Shown here piece by piece: positions 17,684-27,512 of a stretch of 64,000 nt of DNA. The notes below the pieces were generated by a model. The model ran no database searches. It was not told the DNA's origin and saw nothing but the letters and a program-made list of their open reading frames with translations. Position 1 is the first letter of the stretch, and every line of letters starts with the position of its first letter. The DNA is from Algoriphagus sp. Its GTDB lineage: Bacteria > Bacteroidota > Bacteroidia > Cytophagales > Cyclobacteriaceae. Where the stretch lies: assembly GCF_030694375.1 (NCBI RefSeq), contig NZ_JAUXYL010000038.1, forward strand, positions 525,940 through 589,939, in the 5' to 3' direction. A program made the translations under genes and the position numbers.

Positions 17684-19600
17684 TTATATTCTGTTGACTA
17701 AGTCCATCATTCTGAGCAGTTCTGCCACACTCCACGCTTGGGAAACAGAGCCTTTAGGTCGATGAGGAGGATCACCGTCATATATTTCTGCGACTGTTCC
17801 GATTCCATATTGGGTCATGACACCATCAAAACCCTTAATTATTTTTTGCACAAAGTTTTTAGCGGCTTTACCATGAAGTTTCAAATACCCTTCGACAAAA
17901 TGGCCTAAAAGCCATGCCCATACGGTACCATTGTGGTAGGCATTGTCTCTACTGATTTGGTTGCCAAAGTAGTAGCCTTTGTATCCTGGATCATCGGGAG
18001 AAAGTGAACGGAGTCCGCGAGTCGTCAATAGTTTAGATTTAACCATCTCTAGGATCATATCATTTTTTTCCTCGCTGAGCATCGTGTATGGTAGCGAGGT
18101 AGCAAATAGCATATTGGGCCTGATAGACCAATCTTTTTCCGCTCCATCTACTACGTCCGCCAAATAGCCGTTGTCCCAATCCCAAAACTCCCGATCAAAG
18201 GAATCTTTGACCTGAGCTGCTAGAATGGCATATTCTTCCTCTCCGCTCAATTCATGGAAAAATAAAAGGGCGTTGTACCAAAGTGCCTGGATTTCCACTG
18301 GGCATCCTATGCGTGGTGTGACTGGTCCGTCGGGTGTGATAGCATCCATCCAGGTCAAGGCCACATCTTTCTGACCTCCCCAAATAAGGCCATTTTCCAT
18401 CATATGGATGTTATAGGTAGTTCCTTTTTTATACCCTTCGATTATACCGCGAAGTTTTTCCAAGTAGCGATCCTTGATCGTCTTCTTGTCTCCGGTATAG
18501 ACAATATATTGCTGGAGTGTCCAAAAAAACCACAGCGGCGCATCTATGGAAGTCATGTTGGTAAAATCGCCACTTCCGATATTTGGAAAAAGGGGGCCTT
18601 TGAGATCTCTGGACATGGTATCCATTATGTCAAGAAACGTCTCCGTATCACCATTTGATAGCGTTAATCCCGGAGCGGCTATGAAGGTGTCTCTTCCCCA
18701 CCAGCCAAACCAAGGGTATCCGGCTATGATTCTTGTGTCGCCATCTCTTTTTCGGATAAATTGACCTGCGGAATTTTTAAGACAGTTTTCAAAATTATTT
18801 CTTGGGATTCTCCGGGAGATTTCTTTTTGGAAGGCATTTTCTCGGGTTTTTGGATCTGCCTCAGTCAGCCCTGCAGAAAAGATGACTGATTCGCCTTTGG
18901 TTATTTCAAACTCAAAATGGCCGGGCACAAATAGATCCTCCTGATAATCGTATCCTCGCTCCCTTTCTTGGATGTATTCAACGTTGTGGTACCAATCAGG
19001 CTTGGAAACAAATTCATTTTTCTTGGAAATTTGGAGGAAAAGCGGGTCATACTCGGGGTATAATTGGAATTTTACACCACTAGGAGCCTTTGTAAATCCT
19101 TTATTGATAGCCTCATTTTCCTTACATAAGCTATGATATCCACGGAAAGCCAAAAAGGGCTGAATTTGGATTTTTGTAGGCGAATGGGCATCCAAAAGTG
19201 TATATCGAATCATCACGCGATCCCGATTGGTATCCAGAATCAGTTCTTTCTGTAATACGACCCCACCCACTCGATAAGTCAGTTTGGGAATTGGCTCTGA
19301 ATCAAAATCCTCAAGGTACTTATGTCCTCTTGGAAAATAGTTTCCAGGAAATTTGCTGATCCCAAGGTGAAAGCTTGCCCCATGCTGAATCACCGTCTCG
19401 TGGACTGTTGAAAGCATGACGTGATTTTGTGAATCGATCTGTGGTTGTGGAACTACCAGCAAACCGTGGTACTTACGGGTGTTACATCCAATAATTGTAG
19501 TGCTCGTGTAGGTGCCGGATCGATTCGTCCGAATAATCTCTCGATCAAGAGAATAATTCAGATTGATTAATTGGGTTTTATCAAAGTGGATATAACTCAT
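17684..19600 (-). CDS. Amylo-alpha-1,6-glucosidase / glycogen debranching enzyme
   Basis: The protein has the N-terminal GDE_N domain (GTYTSTTIIGCNTRKYHGLLV near residues 28-50, up to about 240) and the C-terminal (alpha/alpha)6 barrel of amylo-1,6-glucosidase. The barrel carries the characteristic YPWFGWWGRDTFIAAPGL near residue 290, LIWGGQKDVALTWMDA and NAYHNGTVWAWLLG. The length of 638 residues fits the bacterial GH133-type enzyme. It removes alpha-1,6 branch residues from glycogen-like glucans. It is first in a three-gene operon with a GT4 synthase and a GH57 enzyme, so synthesis and breakdown genes are co-expressed. Confidence 0.92.
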   Translation of the reverse strand: MSYIHFDKTQLINLNYSLDREIIRTNRSGTYTSTTIIGCNTRKYHGLLVVPQPQIDSQNHVMLSTVHETVIQHGASFHLGISKFPGNYFPRGHKYLEDFDSEPIPKLTYRVGGVVLQKELILDTNRDRVMIRYTLLDAHSPTKIQIQPFLAFRGYHSLCKENEAINKGFTKAPSGVKFQLYPEYDPLFLQISKKNEFVSKPDWYHNVEYIQERERGYDYQEDLFVPGHFEFEITKGESVIFSAGLTEADPKTRENAFQKEISRRIPRNNFENCLKNSAGQFIRKRDGDTRIIAGYPWFGWWGRDTFIAAPGLTLSNGDTETFLDIMDTMSRDLKGPLFPNIGSGDFTNMTSIDAPLWFFWTLQQYIVYTGDKKTIKDRYLEKLRGIIEGYKKGTTYNIHMMENGLIWGGQKDVALTWMDAITPDGPVTPRIGCPVEIQALWYNALLFFHELSGEEEYAILAAQVKDSFDREFWDWDNGYLADVVDGAEKDWSIRPNMLFATSLPYTMLSEEKNDMILEMVKSKLLTTRGLRSLSPDDPGYKGYYFGNQISRDNAYHNGTVWAWLLGHFVEGYLKLHGKAAKNFVQKIIKGFDGVMTQYGIGTVAEIYDGDPPHRPKGSVSQAWSVAELLRMMDLVNRI

Positions 19601-19658
19601 AGGAGGAAAATTGTAAGAATTTAAAAATAGAGTTTTGATTTGATAAGAAAAATTATGT

Positions 19659-19692
19659 AGAAAAAATAAAAGGTTATGTTTCCATAACCTTT
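19659..19692 (-). terminator. Hairpin terminator upstream of the alpha-glucan operon
   Basis: A perfect 10 bp stem (AAAGGTTATG/CATAACCTTT) with a 4 nt loop is followed on the minus strand by TTATTTTTT. It lies 22 nt past the stop of the small open frame at 19714-19854 and separates it from the debranching-enzyme gene. Confidence 0.7.
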
Positions 19693-19713
19693 CCTAGTCC
19701 AAGATGAGAAGCG

Positions 19714-19854
19714 TTAAGAATGAATCAGTTCCCGCTGAATTTCTTCGAAGTTTTTCAGTGATTCCTCAAACTTGATAAAATAATTGTGAACTAATCTTAT
19801 GTTCACTGGTTTGACCACCGGAAATTTCGGTGAGGATTTGAACAATGTAAACAT
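19714..19854 (-). CDS. Possible 46-residue protein of unknown function
   Basis: This 46-codon frame begins MFTLFKSSPKFPVVKPVNIR and ends EIQRELIHS, with an amphipathic Glu/Lys-rich C-terminal half (KFEESLKNFEEIQRELIHS) that could form a helix. It lies between tRNA-His and the debranching-enzyme gene, in their direction, and is followed 22 nt later by a clear terminator hairpin. That suggests a transcribed unit. I recognise no family. No strong ribosome-binding site or full consensus promoter is visible. The remaining spacer (19601-19945) holds only this frame and the hairpin. Confidence 0.35.
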   Translation of the reverse strand: MFTLFKSSPKFPVVKPVNIRLVHNYFIKFEESLKNFEEIQRELIHS

Positions 19855-19920
19855 CTGAGCGTGGTTTAGTTTGATTAAGTCTTGTCAAATCTTGTGCCAA
19901 CTCGCACCCTTATATACAGC

Positions 19921-19944
19921 AAAACCCCTCTAAAAGAGGGGTTT
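19921..19944 (-). terminator. Terminator after tRNA-His
   Basis: The stem AAACCCCTC/GAGGGGTTT with a short loop and following T's lies 2 nt from the 3' end of the tRNA on the minus strand, so the tRNA ends its own short transcript. Confidence 0.75.
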
Positions 19945-19945
19945 G

Positions 19946-20020
19946 GGTGAAAGACCGGGTTCGAACCGGCGACCTCTGGATCCACAAACCAGCGCTCTAA
20001 CCAGCTGAGCTACAATCACC
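19946..20020 (-). tRNA. tRNA-His (anticodon GTG)
   Basis: On the minus strand the sequence begins GGTGATTGTAGCTCAGC and shows a normal D arm (GCTC/GAGC) and an anticodon arm CTGGT-TTGTGGA-TCCAG with anticodon GTG. The T arm is GCCGG-TTCGAAC-CCGGT. The first G at 20020 is the extra G-1 typical of histidine tRNA, facing C73. CCA is not fully encoded. Within the acceptor stem, pairs 5-68 and 6-67 are both U-U in my folding, which is unusual. A terminator follows directly. The identity is clear from the anticodon and G-1. Confidence 0.93.
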
Positions 20021-20097
20021 ATATTGACCATTTGTGTGTGGAATTCTCAAACGGTCTGCAAAAGTAATAATTTAGCTCACTTAGCGCAAGGCGAGAT

Positions 20098-21453
20098 TTA
20101 AATATTTCTCAAAAAAGTAATTCTTTCTCCTTTTTTTTCTTCGTGAAACTTTCCCTCTTCGTACGCTAAATGTCCGGATACGATCGTATGAGACACTTTT
20201 GATCCAAATGTATGGCCCTCAAAAGGCGACCAGCCGCATTTGGATAAAATATTTTCTTTAGATACTGTCCAAGGTGAATTCAAATCGACCAAAACCAAAT
20301 CTGCAAAATACCCCTCTCGGATAAAGCCCCTTTCTTCGATTTGAAAAAGCGTCGCGACATTGTGAGACATCTTCTGGACGATTTTTTCAAGTGAAATTTT
20401 TCCCTGATGATAAAAATCCAGCATAGCCACCAAGCTATGTTGATTCAAAGGACCACCTGAGGGAGCTTTGGTATACAATTGTGATTTTTCTTCCAAGGTA
20501 TGTGGTGCGTGATCAGTAGCTATTACGTCAATTCTGTCATCCAGCATCGCTTGAAATATTTGATCCCGGTCATTTGCCGATTTTATCGCCGGATTCCATT
20601 TGATCAGGTTTCCTTTGGTGGCATAGTCTTCCTCAGAAAACCACATGTGATGTATGCATGCCTCAGCTGTGACCCGCTTTTCTTCCAAAGGAATGGAATT
20701 GTCAAATAACTCCAATTCCTTGGCCGTGCTGATATGGAGGATGTGAAGCCTAGTTCCATATTTCTTCGCCATAGCGACTGCCCGACTAGATGCGTCATAG
20801 CAAGCCTCTTCTGATCGGATTTTCGGATGAAATTTTACGGGGATGTCTTCCCCATAGATGGCTTTAAACTCCTCTAAATTAGCTTTTATGATATGGTCAT
20901 TTTCAGAATGGATCGCCAAAAGTCCCTTGTAATTGCTGAAAATTCCTTCCAGAGATTCGATGTTATCCACCACCATATTGCCGGTCGAGGACCCCTGAAA
21001 AACTTTCAGTCCGCAAACATTGTGGAGGTCTAATTTCAGGATTTCTTCAAGATTATCATTTGTACCACCGAAAAAGAATGAATAATTGGCTAATGACACT
21101 TCCGAAGCGCGTGTGTATTTTTCTTCCAAAAGAGGAATCGTCACCGCTTGAGGGACGGTATTTGGCATTTCCATGTAGGTAGTGGTTCCTCCTGCCACTC
21201 CTGCTTTGGCCTCAGTGTAGATCTCTCCTTTGTGGGTCAATCCAGGTTCCCGAAAATGAACCTGATCATCGATTAATCCCGGCAGTAGATGTTTTCCCGA
21301 CCCATTTATATGAATATCAGCAATCTCCGCACTGAGGTCCGTTCCGATTTTAGCGATTCGTCCAGCCTTGATCAAAACATCTCCCGGACAAATCCGGCCT
21401 TCATTGACTATATTTGCCCCGGTGATTAGGATACTTTTCATCTTTTCGTTCAT
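20098..21453 (-). CDS. pyrC: Dihydroorotase
   Basis: The enzyme cyclises carbamoyl aspartate to dihydroorotate in pyrimidine synthesis. The metal-binding H-x-R motif is in LIDDQVHFREPG near residue 60. GGTTTYMEMPNT follows, and the C-terminal metal/catalytic segment ATDHAPHTLEEK is near residue 315. The length of 451 residues fits the longer (class I-like) dihydroorotases. A second ATG lies 4 codons inside; the first is used here. The minus-strand sequence TATTTTTG at 21475-21482 matches the Bacteroidota -7 box and lies 22 nt upstream of the ATG. The gene is divergent from the helicase at 21489. Confidence 0.94.
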   Translation of the reverse strand: MNEKMKSILITGANIVNEGRICPGDVLIKAGRIAKIGTDLSAEIADIHINGSGKHLLPGLIDDQVHFREPGLTHKGEIYTEAKAGVAGGTTTYMEMPNTVPQAVTIPLLEEKYTRASEVSLANYSFFFGGTNDNLEEILKLDLHNVCGLKVFQGSSTGNMVVDNIESLEGIFSNYKGLLAIHSENDHIIKANLEEFKAIYGEDIPVKFHPKIRSEEACYDASSRAVAMAKKYGTRLHILHISTAKELELFDNSIPLEEKRVTAEACIHHMWFSEEDYATKGNLIKWNPAIKSANDRDQIFQAMLDDRIDVIATDHAPHTLEEKSQLYTKAPSGGPLNQHSLVAMLDFYHQGKISLEKIVQKMSHNVATLFQIEERGFIREGYFADLVLVDLNSPWTVSKENILSKCGWSPFEGHTFGSKVSHTIVSGHLAYEEGKFHEEKKGERITFLRNI

Positions 21454-21488
21454 TTTCGATTACCGATTTCTTTCCAAAAATAACAAAC

Positions 21489-22847
21489 ATGAGTGATGAG
21501 GCCCTAGGTTTTGATGCATTTAAGCTAAATAAACAACTGCTCGAGGCTGTGGCAACTGCAGGCTATACCCTACCAACACCTATTCAGCAGAAAGCGATTC
21601 CCCTAGCCTTAGCTGGTCACGATGTGCTTGGAATTGCACAGACCGGTACAGGTAAGACTGCTGCCTATGTGCTTCCGCTTCTGATGAAAGTAAAATATGC
21701 CCAAGGTGTTCATCCCAGAGGGATAATCCTCGCGCCCACACGCGAGCTGGTGATGCAAATCGAAGAAGTAGCCAAGCAATTAGCTCAGAATACCGATCTA
21801 CGAATCGTCAGCCTCTATGGAGGATTGGGTCCGAAAACCCAAATTGAAAACATTACGGCTGGTGTCGATATTATTATTTCTACACCTGGAAGATTCATGG
21901 ATTTATATAGAAAGGGCACTATTTATACCAAAGACATCAAAACCATGGTTTTGGATGAAGCGGACAAAATCATGGACATGGGCTTTATGCCCCAGATTCG
22001 GTCAATTTTGGAAGTAATTCCGTCGAAAAGACAGAATTTGCTTTTCTCTGCAACTTTCAGTGCGCGGGTGGAAAACCTAGCCTCAGAGTTTCTTGAATTT
22101 CCTGAGCGAGTCGAAGTGACACCTTCTGCAACGACAGCCGAGACCATCGGTCAAGTCAAATATCACGTCCCAAATATCAAAACCAAGATCAATCTCCTGG
22201 AGCATTTGCTTGCAAATGAAGAAATCAATCGGGCGATAATTTTTACCCGAAGCCGAAAAAATGCCGAATCAGTATTTAGCTTTTTGGAGCGGAAACACTT
22301 AGGCGAGATTCGTGTCATTCATGCTAACAAGGGTCAAAATACCCGAATCAACTCCATGGAGGATTTCAAAGGTGGCGAAGTCAGAATCCTGGTGGCAACC
22401 GATGTGGCATCCCGAGGCTTGGATGTGACAATGGTTTCGCATGTAATCAACTTTGATGTGCCGCTGATCTATGAAGATTATGTGCACCGAATTGGGCGAA
22501 CTGGCAGAGCTGAACAGGAAGGCAAAGCCATCACCTTTGTCAATCCAGCAGAGATCTATCACTTCGATCGAATCGAGGACATCATTCGAATGCGCGTGGA
22601 TTTATTGCCAATCCCGGGAGTAGTGGATGTTCCGGATACACCCTTTGAAGAAAAGCAAGGATATGAGCGTGAATTGGATCGGCTTAAGCAACGCGATAAT
22701 CCGGATTACAAAGGCGCTTTCCACGAGAAAAAAGCTCCGCCCAAAGCTAATATTGGTAAAGGGGAAAAGGTTCGAGCCAAAAAACATGTGAAAAAGCCGA
22801 ACCGTAACCAAATGAAGACAAAGAATCAGAAGAATAAAGGAAAATAA
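21489..22847 (+). CDS. DEAD-box ATP-dependent RNA helicase
   Basis: All core motifs are present: Q motif (GYTLPTPIQQKAIP), motif I AQTGTGKT near residue 53, Ia PTRELVMQ, II DEAD near 155, III SAT, V ATDVASRGLDV, and VI HRIGRTGRA near residue 340. The C-terminal 60 residues are lysine-rich (KRDNPD to KNQKNKGK) and probably bind RNA non-specifically. The size of 452 residues matches the RhlE/SrmB-like group of Bacteroidota. The likely role is ribosome assembly or RNA turnover in the cytoplasm; the precise subfamily is not assigned. It ends at a bidirectional terminator. Confidence 0.94.
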   Translation: MSDEALGFDAFKLNKQLLEAVATAGYTLPTPIQQKAIPLALAGHDVLGIAQTGTGKTAAYVLPLLMKVKYAQGVHPRGIILAPTRELVMQIEEVAKQLAQNTDLRIVSLYGGLGPKTQIENITAGVDIIISTPGRFMDLYRKGTIYTKDIKTMVLDEADKIMDMGFMPQIRSILEVIPSKRQNLLFSATFSARVENLASEFLEFPERVEVTPSATTAETIGQVKYHVPNIKTKINLLEHLLANEEINRAIIFTRSRKNAESVFSFLERKHLGEIRVIHANKGQNTRINSMEDFKGGEVRILVATDVASRGLDVTMVSHVINFDVPLIYEDYVHRIGRTGRAEQEGKAITFVNPAEIYHFDRIEDIIRMRVDLLPIPGVVDVPDTPFEEKQGYERELDRLKQRDNPDYKGAFHEKKAPPKANIGKGEKVRAKKHVKKPNRNQMKTKNQKNKGK

Positions 22848-22875
22848 AAATGGTCCCAATCGGGACCATTTTTAT
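22844..22875. terminator. Bidirectional terminator between helicase and M28 peptidase genes
   Basis: A perfect 14 bp stem (ATAAAAATGGTCCC and complement) surrounds an AATC loop and overlaps both stop codons. It serves both convergent genes. Confidence 0.85.
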
Positions 22876-24371
22876 TATCTGTCAGTTCTGGTGTTTGTGC
22901 CATCCACTGGAGTTCGCTGCTCTCTGTTTGCTAGATCCCAAGCCGTATGGAAGATCAGCTGTGCACGTTTGGTCATCAGTGGGAATTCGATTTTATCGAC
23001 CGTATCCGTTACTTGGTGATAGTCATCATGCACTCCATTGAAGAAGAAGATCACCGGGATGTTGTGCTTCGCGAAGTTGTAGTGATCCGATCTGTAATAG
23101 AATCTGTTTGGATCGTCTTCGGCATCATAGCGATAATCTAGAATCAGATTGGTATAGGTGATGTTATTGTATTCGTTGATTTTCTTCAAGTGGGAAGAAA
23201 GCATCTCCGAACCGATCACATAGACATAGTCTTTGTTTTCCTCTTTGTCGTATTCGTAGTCGATACGACCGACCATGTCAATGTTGATGTTATTTACTGT
23301 GTTTGCCAATGGAAAAACAGGATGATCACCATAATATTCCGAACCCAAAAGTCCTTTTTCTTCACCGGTTACATTCAGGAAAAGAATACTTCTTCTTGGC
23401 TTCATCCCGTCTTTTGCAGCAAGAGCAAAGGCCTCAGCAATTTCCATCACAGAGACGGTTCCAGAGCCGTCATCATCCGCACCATTGAATACCTCGCCCG
23501 TTGAGCTCACGCCTACGTGATCGTAGTGCGAAGAGATTACCAATACTTCCTCTTTTTTATCAGTTCCTTCCAAGAAACCCATTACGTTTACTGCATCAAC
23601 AGGTGTTATGGTTTTTACGATCTGATACGTTGCTTTTTGCGAAGTGATGGTTTCGGGTGTAGACTTTGCAGCTTCTTTTAAGGTTTCAACAGGAGTGTTG
23701 AAAAGCTGCCCCATTTTATCAGAGCTCACCATGAAGATCGGTCGCTGAGCAGTTTCTTTATCAAAACCAATTCTTCCCCTTCCTGCTAAGGTCTTGTAGC
23801 GATTTGCAATTCTGTCAAAATTAGCTTGACCTTCCATCGTCACAATCACAATTCCGGCTGCACCTGCGTCCATTACTTTGGTCACTAGATCATTGCTTCT
23901 AACGCCCACAGCCCACAGGCCTACAAGCTTACCTTTGACGTCAACTTTTGCCAGATTTTCGTCTGTGACTAAGCCAAGGAACACCAAATCAGCTTTAGCA
24001 GCTTTGGCCATATTTCCATCACCAGTGAAGACGAAATCCTGATTTTCGACAAGTTTAGATTTTCCGATTTGTAGCGTGACTTTACTAAAATTTGCAGTTA
24101 CCAAAGGCACAGTCTGGAAGTAGCTCCCATTTACAGGAGCCGTCAAGCCGATATTTTTGTAGAAATCCGCCAAATACTGTGCAGCAAGTTTCCCCGTTTC
24201 AGAACCGGTGTCCCGTCCTTGCATTTCGTCGGAGGCGAGGTAGGTTAGGTGCTTGGTAAGGTCTTCTACGCTGATTGTATTGGCGTATTTCACCTGTGCA
24301 GGAGTTTGAGCAAGGGTTGGAAAAGCCAAGCCTAAGGCTATTGCTCCGCTTAATATTAATTTTTTATGCAT
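22875..24371 (-). CDS. Secreted M28 family metallopeptidase with PA domain
   Basis: The signal peptide MHKKLILSGAIALGLAFPTLA is followed by QTPAQ. An inserted protease-associated domain (about residues 120-225, with KGKLVGLWAVGVRSNDLV and AGAAGIVIVTMEG) precedes the M28 catalytic domain. Di-zinc ligands are recognisable in SSHYDHVGV, NGADDDGSGT, TGEEKGLLGSEYY, DMVGRID and YRSDHYNFA. M28 enzymes are aminopeptidases or carboxypeptidases acting in the periplasm or outside the cell. The length of 498 residues is normal. The substrate is unknown; a role in peptide scavenging is the likely interpretation. Confidence 0.92.
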   Translation of the reverse strand: MHKKLILSGAIALGLAFPTLAQTPAQVKYANTISVEDLTKHLTYLASDEMQGRDTGSETGKLAAQYLADFYKNIGLTAPVNGSYFQTVPLVTANFSKVTLQIGKSKLVENQDFVFTGDGNMAKAAKADLVFLGLVTDENLAKVDVKGKLVGLWAVGVRSNDLVTKVMDAGAAGIVIVTMEGQANFDRIANRYKTLAGRGRIGFDKETAQRPIFMVSSDKMGQLFNTPVETLKEAAKSTPETITSQKATYQIVKTITPVDAVNVMGFLEGTDKKEEVLVISSHYDHVGVSSTGEVFNGADDDGSGTVSVMEIAEAFALAAKDGMKPRRSILFLNVTGEEKGLLGSEYYGDHPVFPLANTVNNINIDMVGRIDYEYDKEENKDYVYVIGSEMLSSHLKKINEYNNITYTNLILDYRYDAEDDPNRFYYRSDHYNFAKHNIPVIFFFNGVHDDYHQVTDTVDKIEFPLMTKRAQLIFHTAWDLANREQRTPVDGTNTRTDR

Positions 24372-24495
24372 ACAGTTTTAAATTTAGGCTGCTAAACTAG
24401 ACAAATTTTTAACCCTTGGAAAAACCGTTTGTCAAGAACGGAGGTTTAGTGGTAAATTATTCTTCGTCCGCAAAACCTTTTCCTCTAAGAAATAG

Positions 24496-24503
24496 TACCT
24501 TTG
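24496..24503 (+). promoter_or_regulatory. Promoter -7 box upstream of gcvP
   Basis: TACCTTTG matches the Bacteroidota -7 consensus TANNTTTG and lies 58 nt upstream of the gcvP start. A convincing -33 TTTG at the right spacing is not seen. No glycine riboswitch is recognised in the 190 nt leader region. Confidence 0.5.
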
Positions 24504-24561
24504 CGATCGTAAAAACAGGATGGTTTCAAACCCAAATACATCATAATCCTAAGCGTTCTTT

Positions 24562-27456
24562 ATGCAGATCAATCTTTCAAATGCTGTCAAATTCGAGAGC
24601 AGACACAATGGCCCGACAGAGGCGGAAATCGCGGAGATGTTGGAGAAAATCGGTGCCTCTTCTCTGGAGGAATTAATCAACCAAACAGTTCCCGAATCGA
24701 TTCAGTTGACTAGGCCTTTGGATTTACCAAAAGCGAAATTGGAATCTGAATTTCTGGCAGACTTCAAAGTACTTGCATCAAAAAACAAAGTGTTCAAGTC
24801 CTTTATCGGATTGGGATACTATGACACCATCGTACCTGGAGTCATTTTAAGAAACGTCCTGGAGAATCCAGGATGGTACACCGCATACACACCATATCAG
24901 GCTGAGATCGCTCAGGGTCGATTGGAGGCATTGATCAATTTCCAGACGGTGGTGATGGAACTCACAGGAATGGAATTGGCAAACGCATCTCTTCTTGACG
25001 AAGGAACAGCTGCTGCTGAAGCGATGACGATGCTTCACGCGGTGAAGCCTAGGGAAAAGAAAAATGCCAACCGCTATTTTGTAGACGAGAAAGTATTTCC
25101 TCAGACCAAAGCACTTTTGGTGACCAGAGCGGAGCCGATTGGGATTGAGTTGGTATTTGGCCCAATTTCTTCCTTGGATTTAACAGATCCGGAATTGTAT
25201 GGTGTGATGTTCCAATATCCAAATGGAGATGGGGCAATTTCCGATTATTCATCAATTGTAGCTGCCGCAAAAGAAAATAAAGTTTTGACTGCCTTTGCCT
25301 CTGATTTGCTAGCCTTGACACTTTTGACTTCTCCCGGAGAAATGGGAGCAGACGTAGTAGTCGGTTCTGCGCAGCGATTTGGAGTTCCTATGGGCTACGG
25401 TGGACCGCATGCCGGGTTTTTTGCTACAAAAGAGGAATTCAAGAGGCAAATACCGGGTAGAATCATTGGCGTGTCCATCGACCGTGCCGGAAACAAGGCT
25501 TATCGAATGGCACTTCAAACTCGTGAACAGCATATCAAGCGCGAAAAAGCGACCTCAAATATCTGTACAGCACAAGTACTCCTCAGTGTGATGGCCAGCT
25601 TCTATGCAGTCTATCACGGACCAAAAGGTCTGAAAAATATTGCTTTGCGTGCACATGGCTTAGCCAAGTTGACCGCCACTGCATTGAGCAAGGTTGGATT
25701 GAATGTAGCGGACCATGCCTTCTTCGATACCATTCAGATCAAAATGAATGAAGTTTCCAGAGAACGAGTTCGTGGACTGGCTTTGGGAGCAAATATGAAT
25801 TTCAGATACGAAACTGATTCCATTTTCATCTCCTTTGACGAAACGAAGTCACTAGAGGATGTCAAATCTATCGTGAATATTTTTGCCACAGAGGAAGGAA
25901 AGCATACGCTGAATTTGGATGAGCTAGTTGAAGGGCTTCAGTTGGAGTTGCCGGCAGCTTTAGCTAGAAAATCCGACTATCTGACGCACCCAGTATTTAA
26001 TAATTATCACAGCGAACATGAGATGCTTCGCTACATCAAGCGATTAGAAAATAAGGATCTTTCTCTTGTTCATTCCATGATTTCATTGGGCTCTTGTACC
26101 ATGAAACTGAATGCAACGGCTGAAATGATTCCGGTGACTTGGCCAGAATTCGGTCAATTGCACCCGTTTGCTCCAATGGATCAGACTTTGGGGTATCAGG
26201 AGCTGTTCACCAACCTGAGAACTTGGCTGACTGAAATCACCGGTTTTGCGGACACTTCTTTGCAGCCTAACTCAGGTGCGCAGGGTGAATATGCTGGCTT
26301 GATGGTAATCAGAGCCTATCATATGAATCGTGGAGAAGGACACAGAGATGTGGCTTTGATCCCAACATCAGCGCATGGAACTAATCCTGCATCCGCCGTG
26401 ATGGCAGGGATGAAAGTCGTTTTGGTGAAGTGTGATGAAAAAGGAAATATTGATATCAAGGACTTGAAATCAAAAGCTACAGAACACAAGGACGATCTTT
26501 CTTGCCTGATGGTAACTTATCCATCGACGCATGGAGTTTTTGAGGAAGTGATTCAGGAAATCTGTGCGACCATCCATCAGTATGGCGGACAAGTTTATAT
26601 GGATGGCGCTAATATGAACGCGCAGGTGGGATTAACTTCTCCGGGTAGAATTGGAGCTGACGTTTGTCACTTGAATTTGCACAAGACCTTCTGTATTCCT
26701 CACGGTGGAGGTGGACCAGGTATGGGGCCAATCTGTGTAGCAAGTCATTTGGCACCTTTCCTTCCGGGAAATCCATTGGTGAAAACAGGTGGAGAACTTG
26801 CAGTTTCCTCTATTTCATCTGCTCCATACGGAAGTGCTAGTATTTTACCGATCTCTTACGCTTACATCGCGATGATGGGTGGAGATGGATTGACAAATGC
26901 TACTAAAATGGCAATCTTAAACGCGAACTACATCAAAGAAAGACTAGCTGGACATTATCCGATTCTATATACCGGTTCCAAAGGTCGCGCAGCACACGAG
27001 ATGATCGTGGATTGCAGAGCATTCAAAGAAGTCGGAGTAGAGGTGGAAGATATTGCCAAGCGATTGATGGATTATGGCTATCACGCACCGACAGTTTCTT
27101 TCCCGGTTGCAGGAACTTTGATGATCGAGCCTACCGAATCAGAGACAAAAGCTGAATTGGATAAATTCTGTGATGCTTTATTATCTATTCGTGAAGAAAT
27201 CCGTGAAATAGAGGAAGGAAAAGCTGACCGTGTCGAAAATGTGTTGAAAAATGCTCCGCATACGGCTAAAATGGTGCTTACAGGAGAATGGACGATGCCT
27301 TACTCCAGAGAAAAAGCGGTATTCCCGATAGCCTTTGTAAAGGAAGGAAAGTTCTGGCCAACAGTAAGAAGGATTGATTCTGCATATGGCGACAGGAATC
27401 TTGTCTGTAGCTGTATTCCTGTTGAAGAGTATGCAACTGAGACTGAATTAGCTTAA
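24562..27456 (+). CDS. gcvP: Glycine dehydrogenase (decarboxylating), P protein
   Basis: The P protein decarboxylates glycine and loads the aminomethyl group onto the lipoyl arm of GcvH. The 964-residue single-chain form combines the two half-proteins found separately in some bacteria. N-terminal signature segments are [18 protein letters not shown] and [25 protein letters not shown]. The PLP lysine lies in [19 protein letters not shown] near residue 706, preceded by [13 protein letters not shown] and [10 protein letters not shown]. It is convergent with lipA, which makes the lipoyl group that GcvH needs, so the two neighbours serve one pathway. gcvT and gcvH are not in the window. Confidence 0.97.
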   Translation: MQINLSNAVKFESRHNGPTEAEIAEMLEKIGASSLEELINQTVPESIQLTRPLDLPKAKLESEFLADFKVLASKNKVFKSFIGLGYYDTIVPGVILRNVLENPGWYTAYTPYQAEIAQGRLEALINFQTVVMELTGMELANASLLDEGTAAAEAMTMLHAVKPREKKNANRYFVDEKVFPQTKALLVTRAEPIGIELVFGPISSLDLTDPELYGVMFQYPNGDGAISDYSSIVAAAKENKVLTAFASDLLALTLLTSPGEMGADVVVGSAQRFGVPMGYGGPHAGFFATKEEFKRQIPGRIIGVSIDRAGNKAYRMALQTREQHIKREKATSNICTAQVLLSVMASFYAVYHGPKGLKNIALRAHGLAKLTATALSKVGLNVADHAFFDTIQIKMNEVSRERVRGLALGANMNFRYETDSIFISFDETKSLEDVKSIVNIFATEEGKHTLNLDELVEGLQLELPAALARKSDYLTHPVFNNYHSEHEMLRYIKRLENKDLSLVHSMISLGSCTMKLNATAEMIPVTWPEFGQLHPFAPMDQTLGYQELFTNLRTWLTEITGFADTSLQPNSGAQGEYAGLMVIRAYHMNRGEGHRDVALIPTSAHGTNPASAVMAGMKVVLVKCDEKGNIDIKDLKSKATEHKDDLSCLMVTYPSTHGVFEEVIQEICATIHQYGGQVYMDGANMNAQVGLTSPGRIGADVCHLNLHKTFCIPHGGGGPGMGPICVASHLAPFLPGNPLVKTGGELAVSSISSAPYGSASILPISYAYIAMMGGDGLTNATKMAILNANYIKERLAGHYPILYTGSKGRAAHEMIVDCRAFKEVGVEVEDIAKRLMDYGYHAPTVSFPVAGTLMIEPTESETKAELDKFCDALLSIREEIREIEEGKADRVENVLKNAPHTAKMVLTGEWTMPYSREKAVFPIAFVKEGKFWPTVRRIDSAYGDRNLVCSCIPVEEYATETELA

Positions 27457-27472
27457 ATAAAAAAGTTGAATG

Positions 27473-27512
27473 AAAACAAAAATGGCTGCCAATTGGCAGC
27501 CATTTTTGTTTT
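27473..27512. terminator. Bidirectional terminator between gcvP and lipA
   Basis: A perfect 18 bp stem (AAAACAAAAATGGCTGCC and complement) with an AATT loop lies between the convergent genes and overlaps the lipA stop codon. Confidence 0.88.

Noticed and set aside
24372..24561. Glycine riboswitch upstream of gcvP
   Set aside because: The spacer lacks the conserved glycine aptamer core and paired helices; only a -7 promoter box was found.
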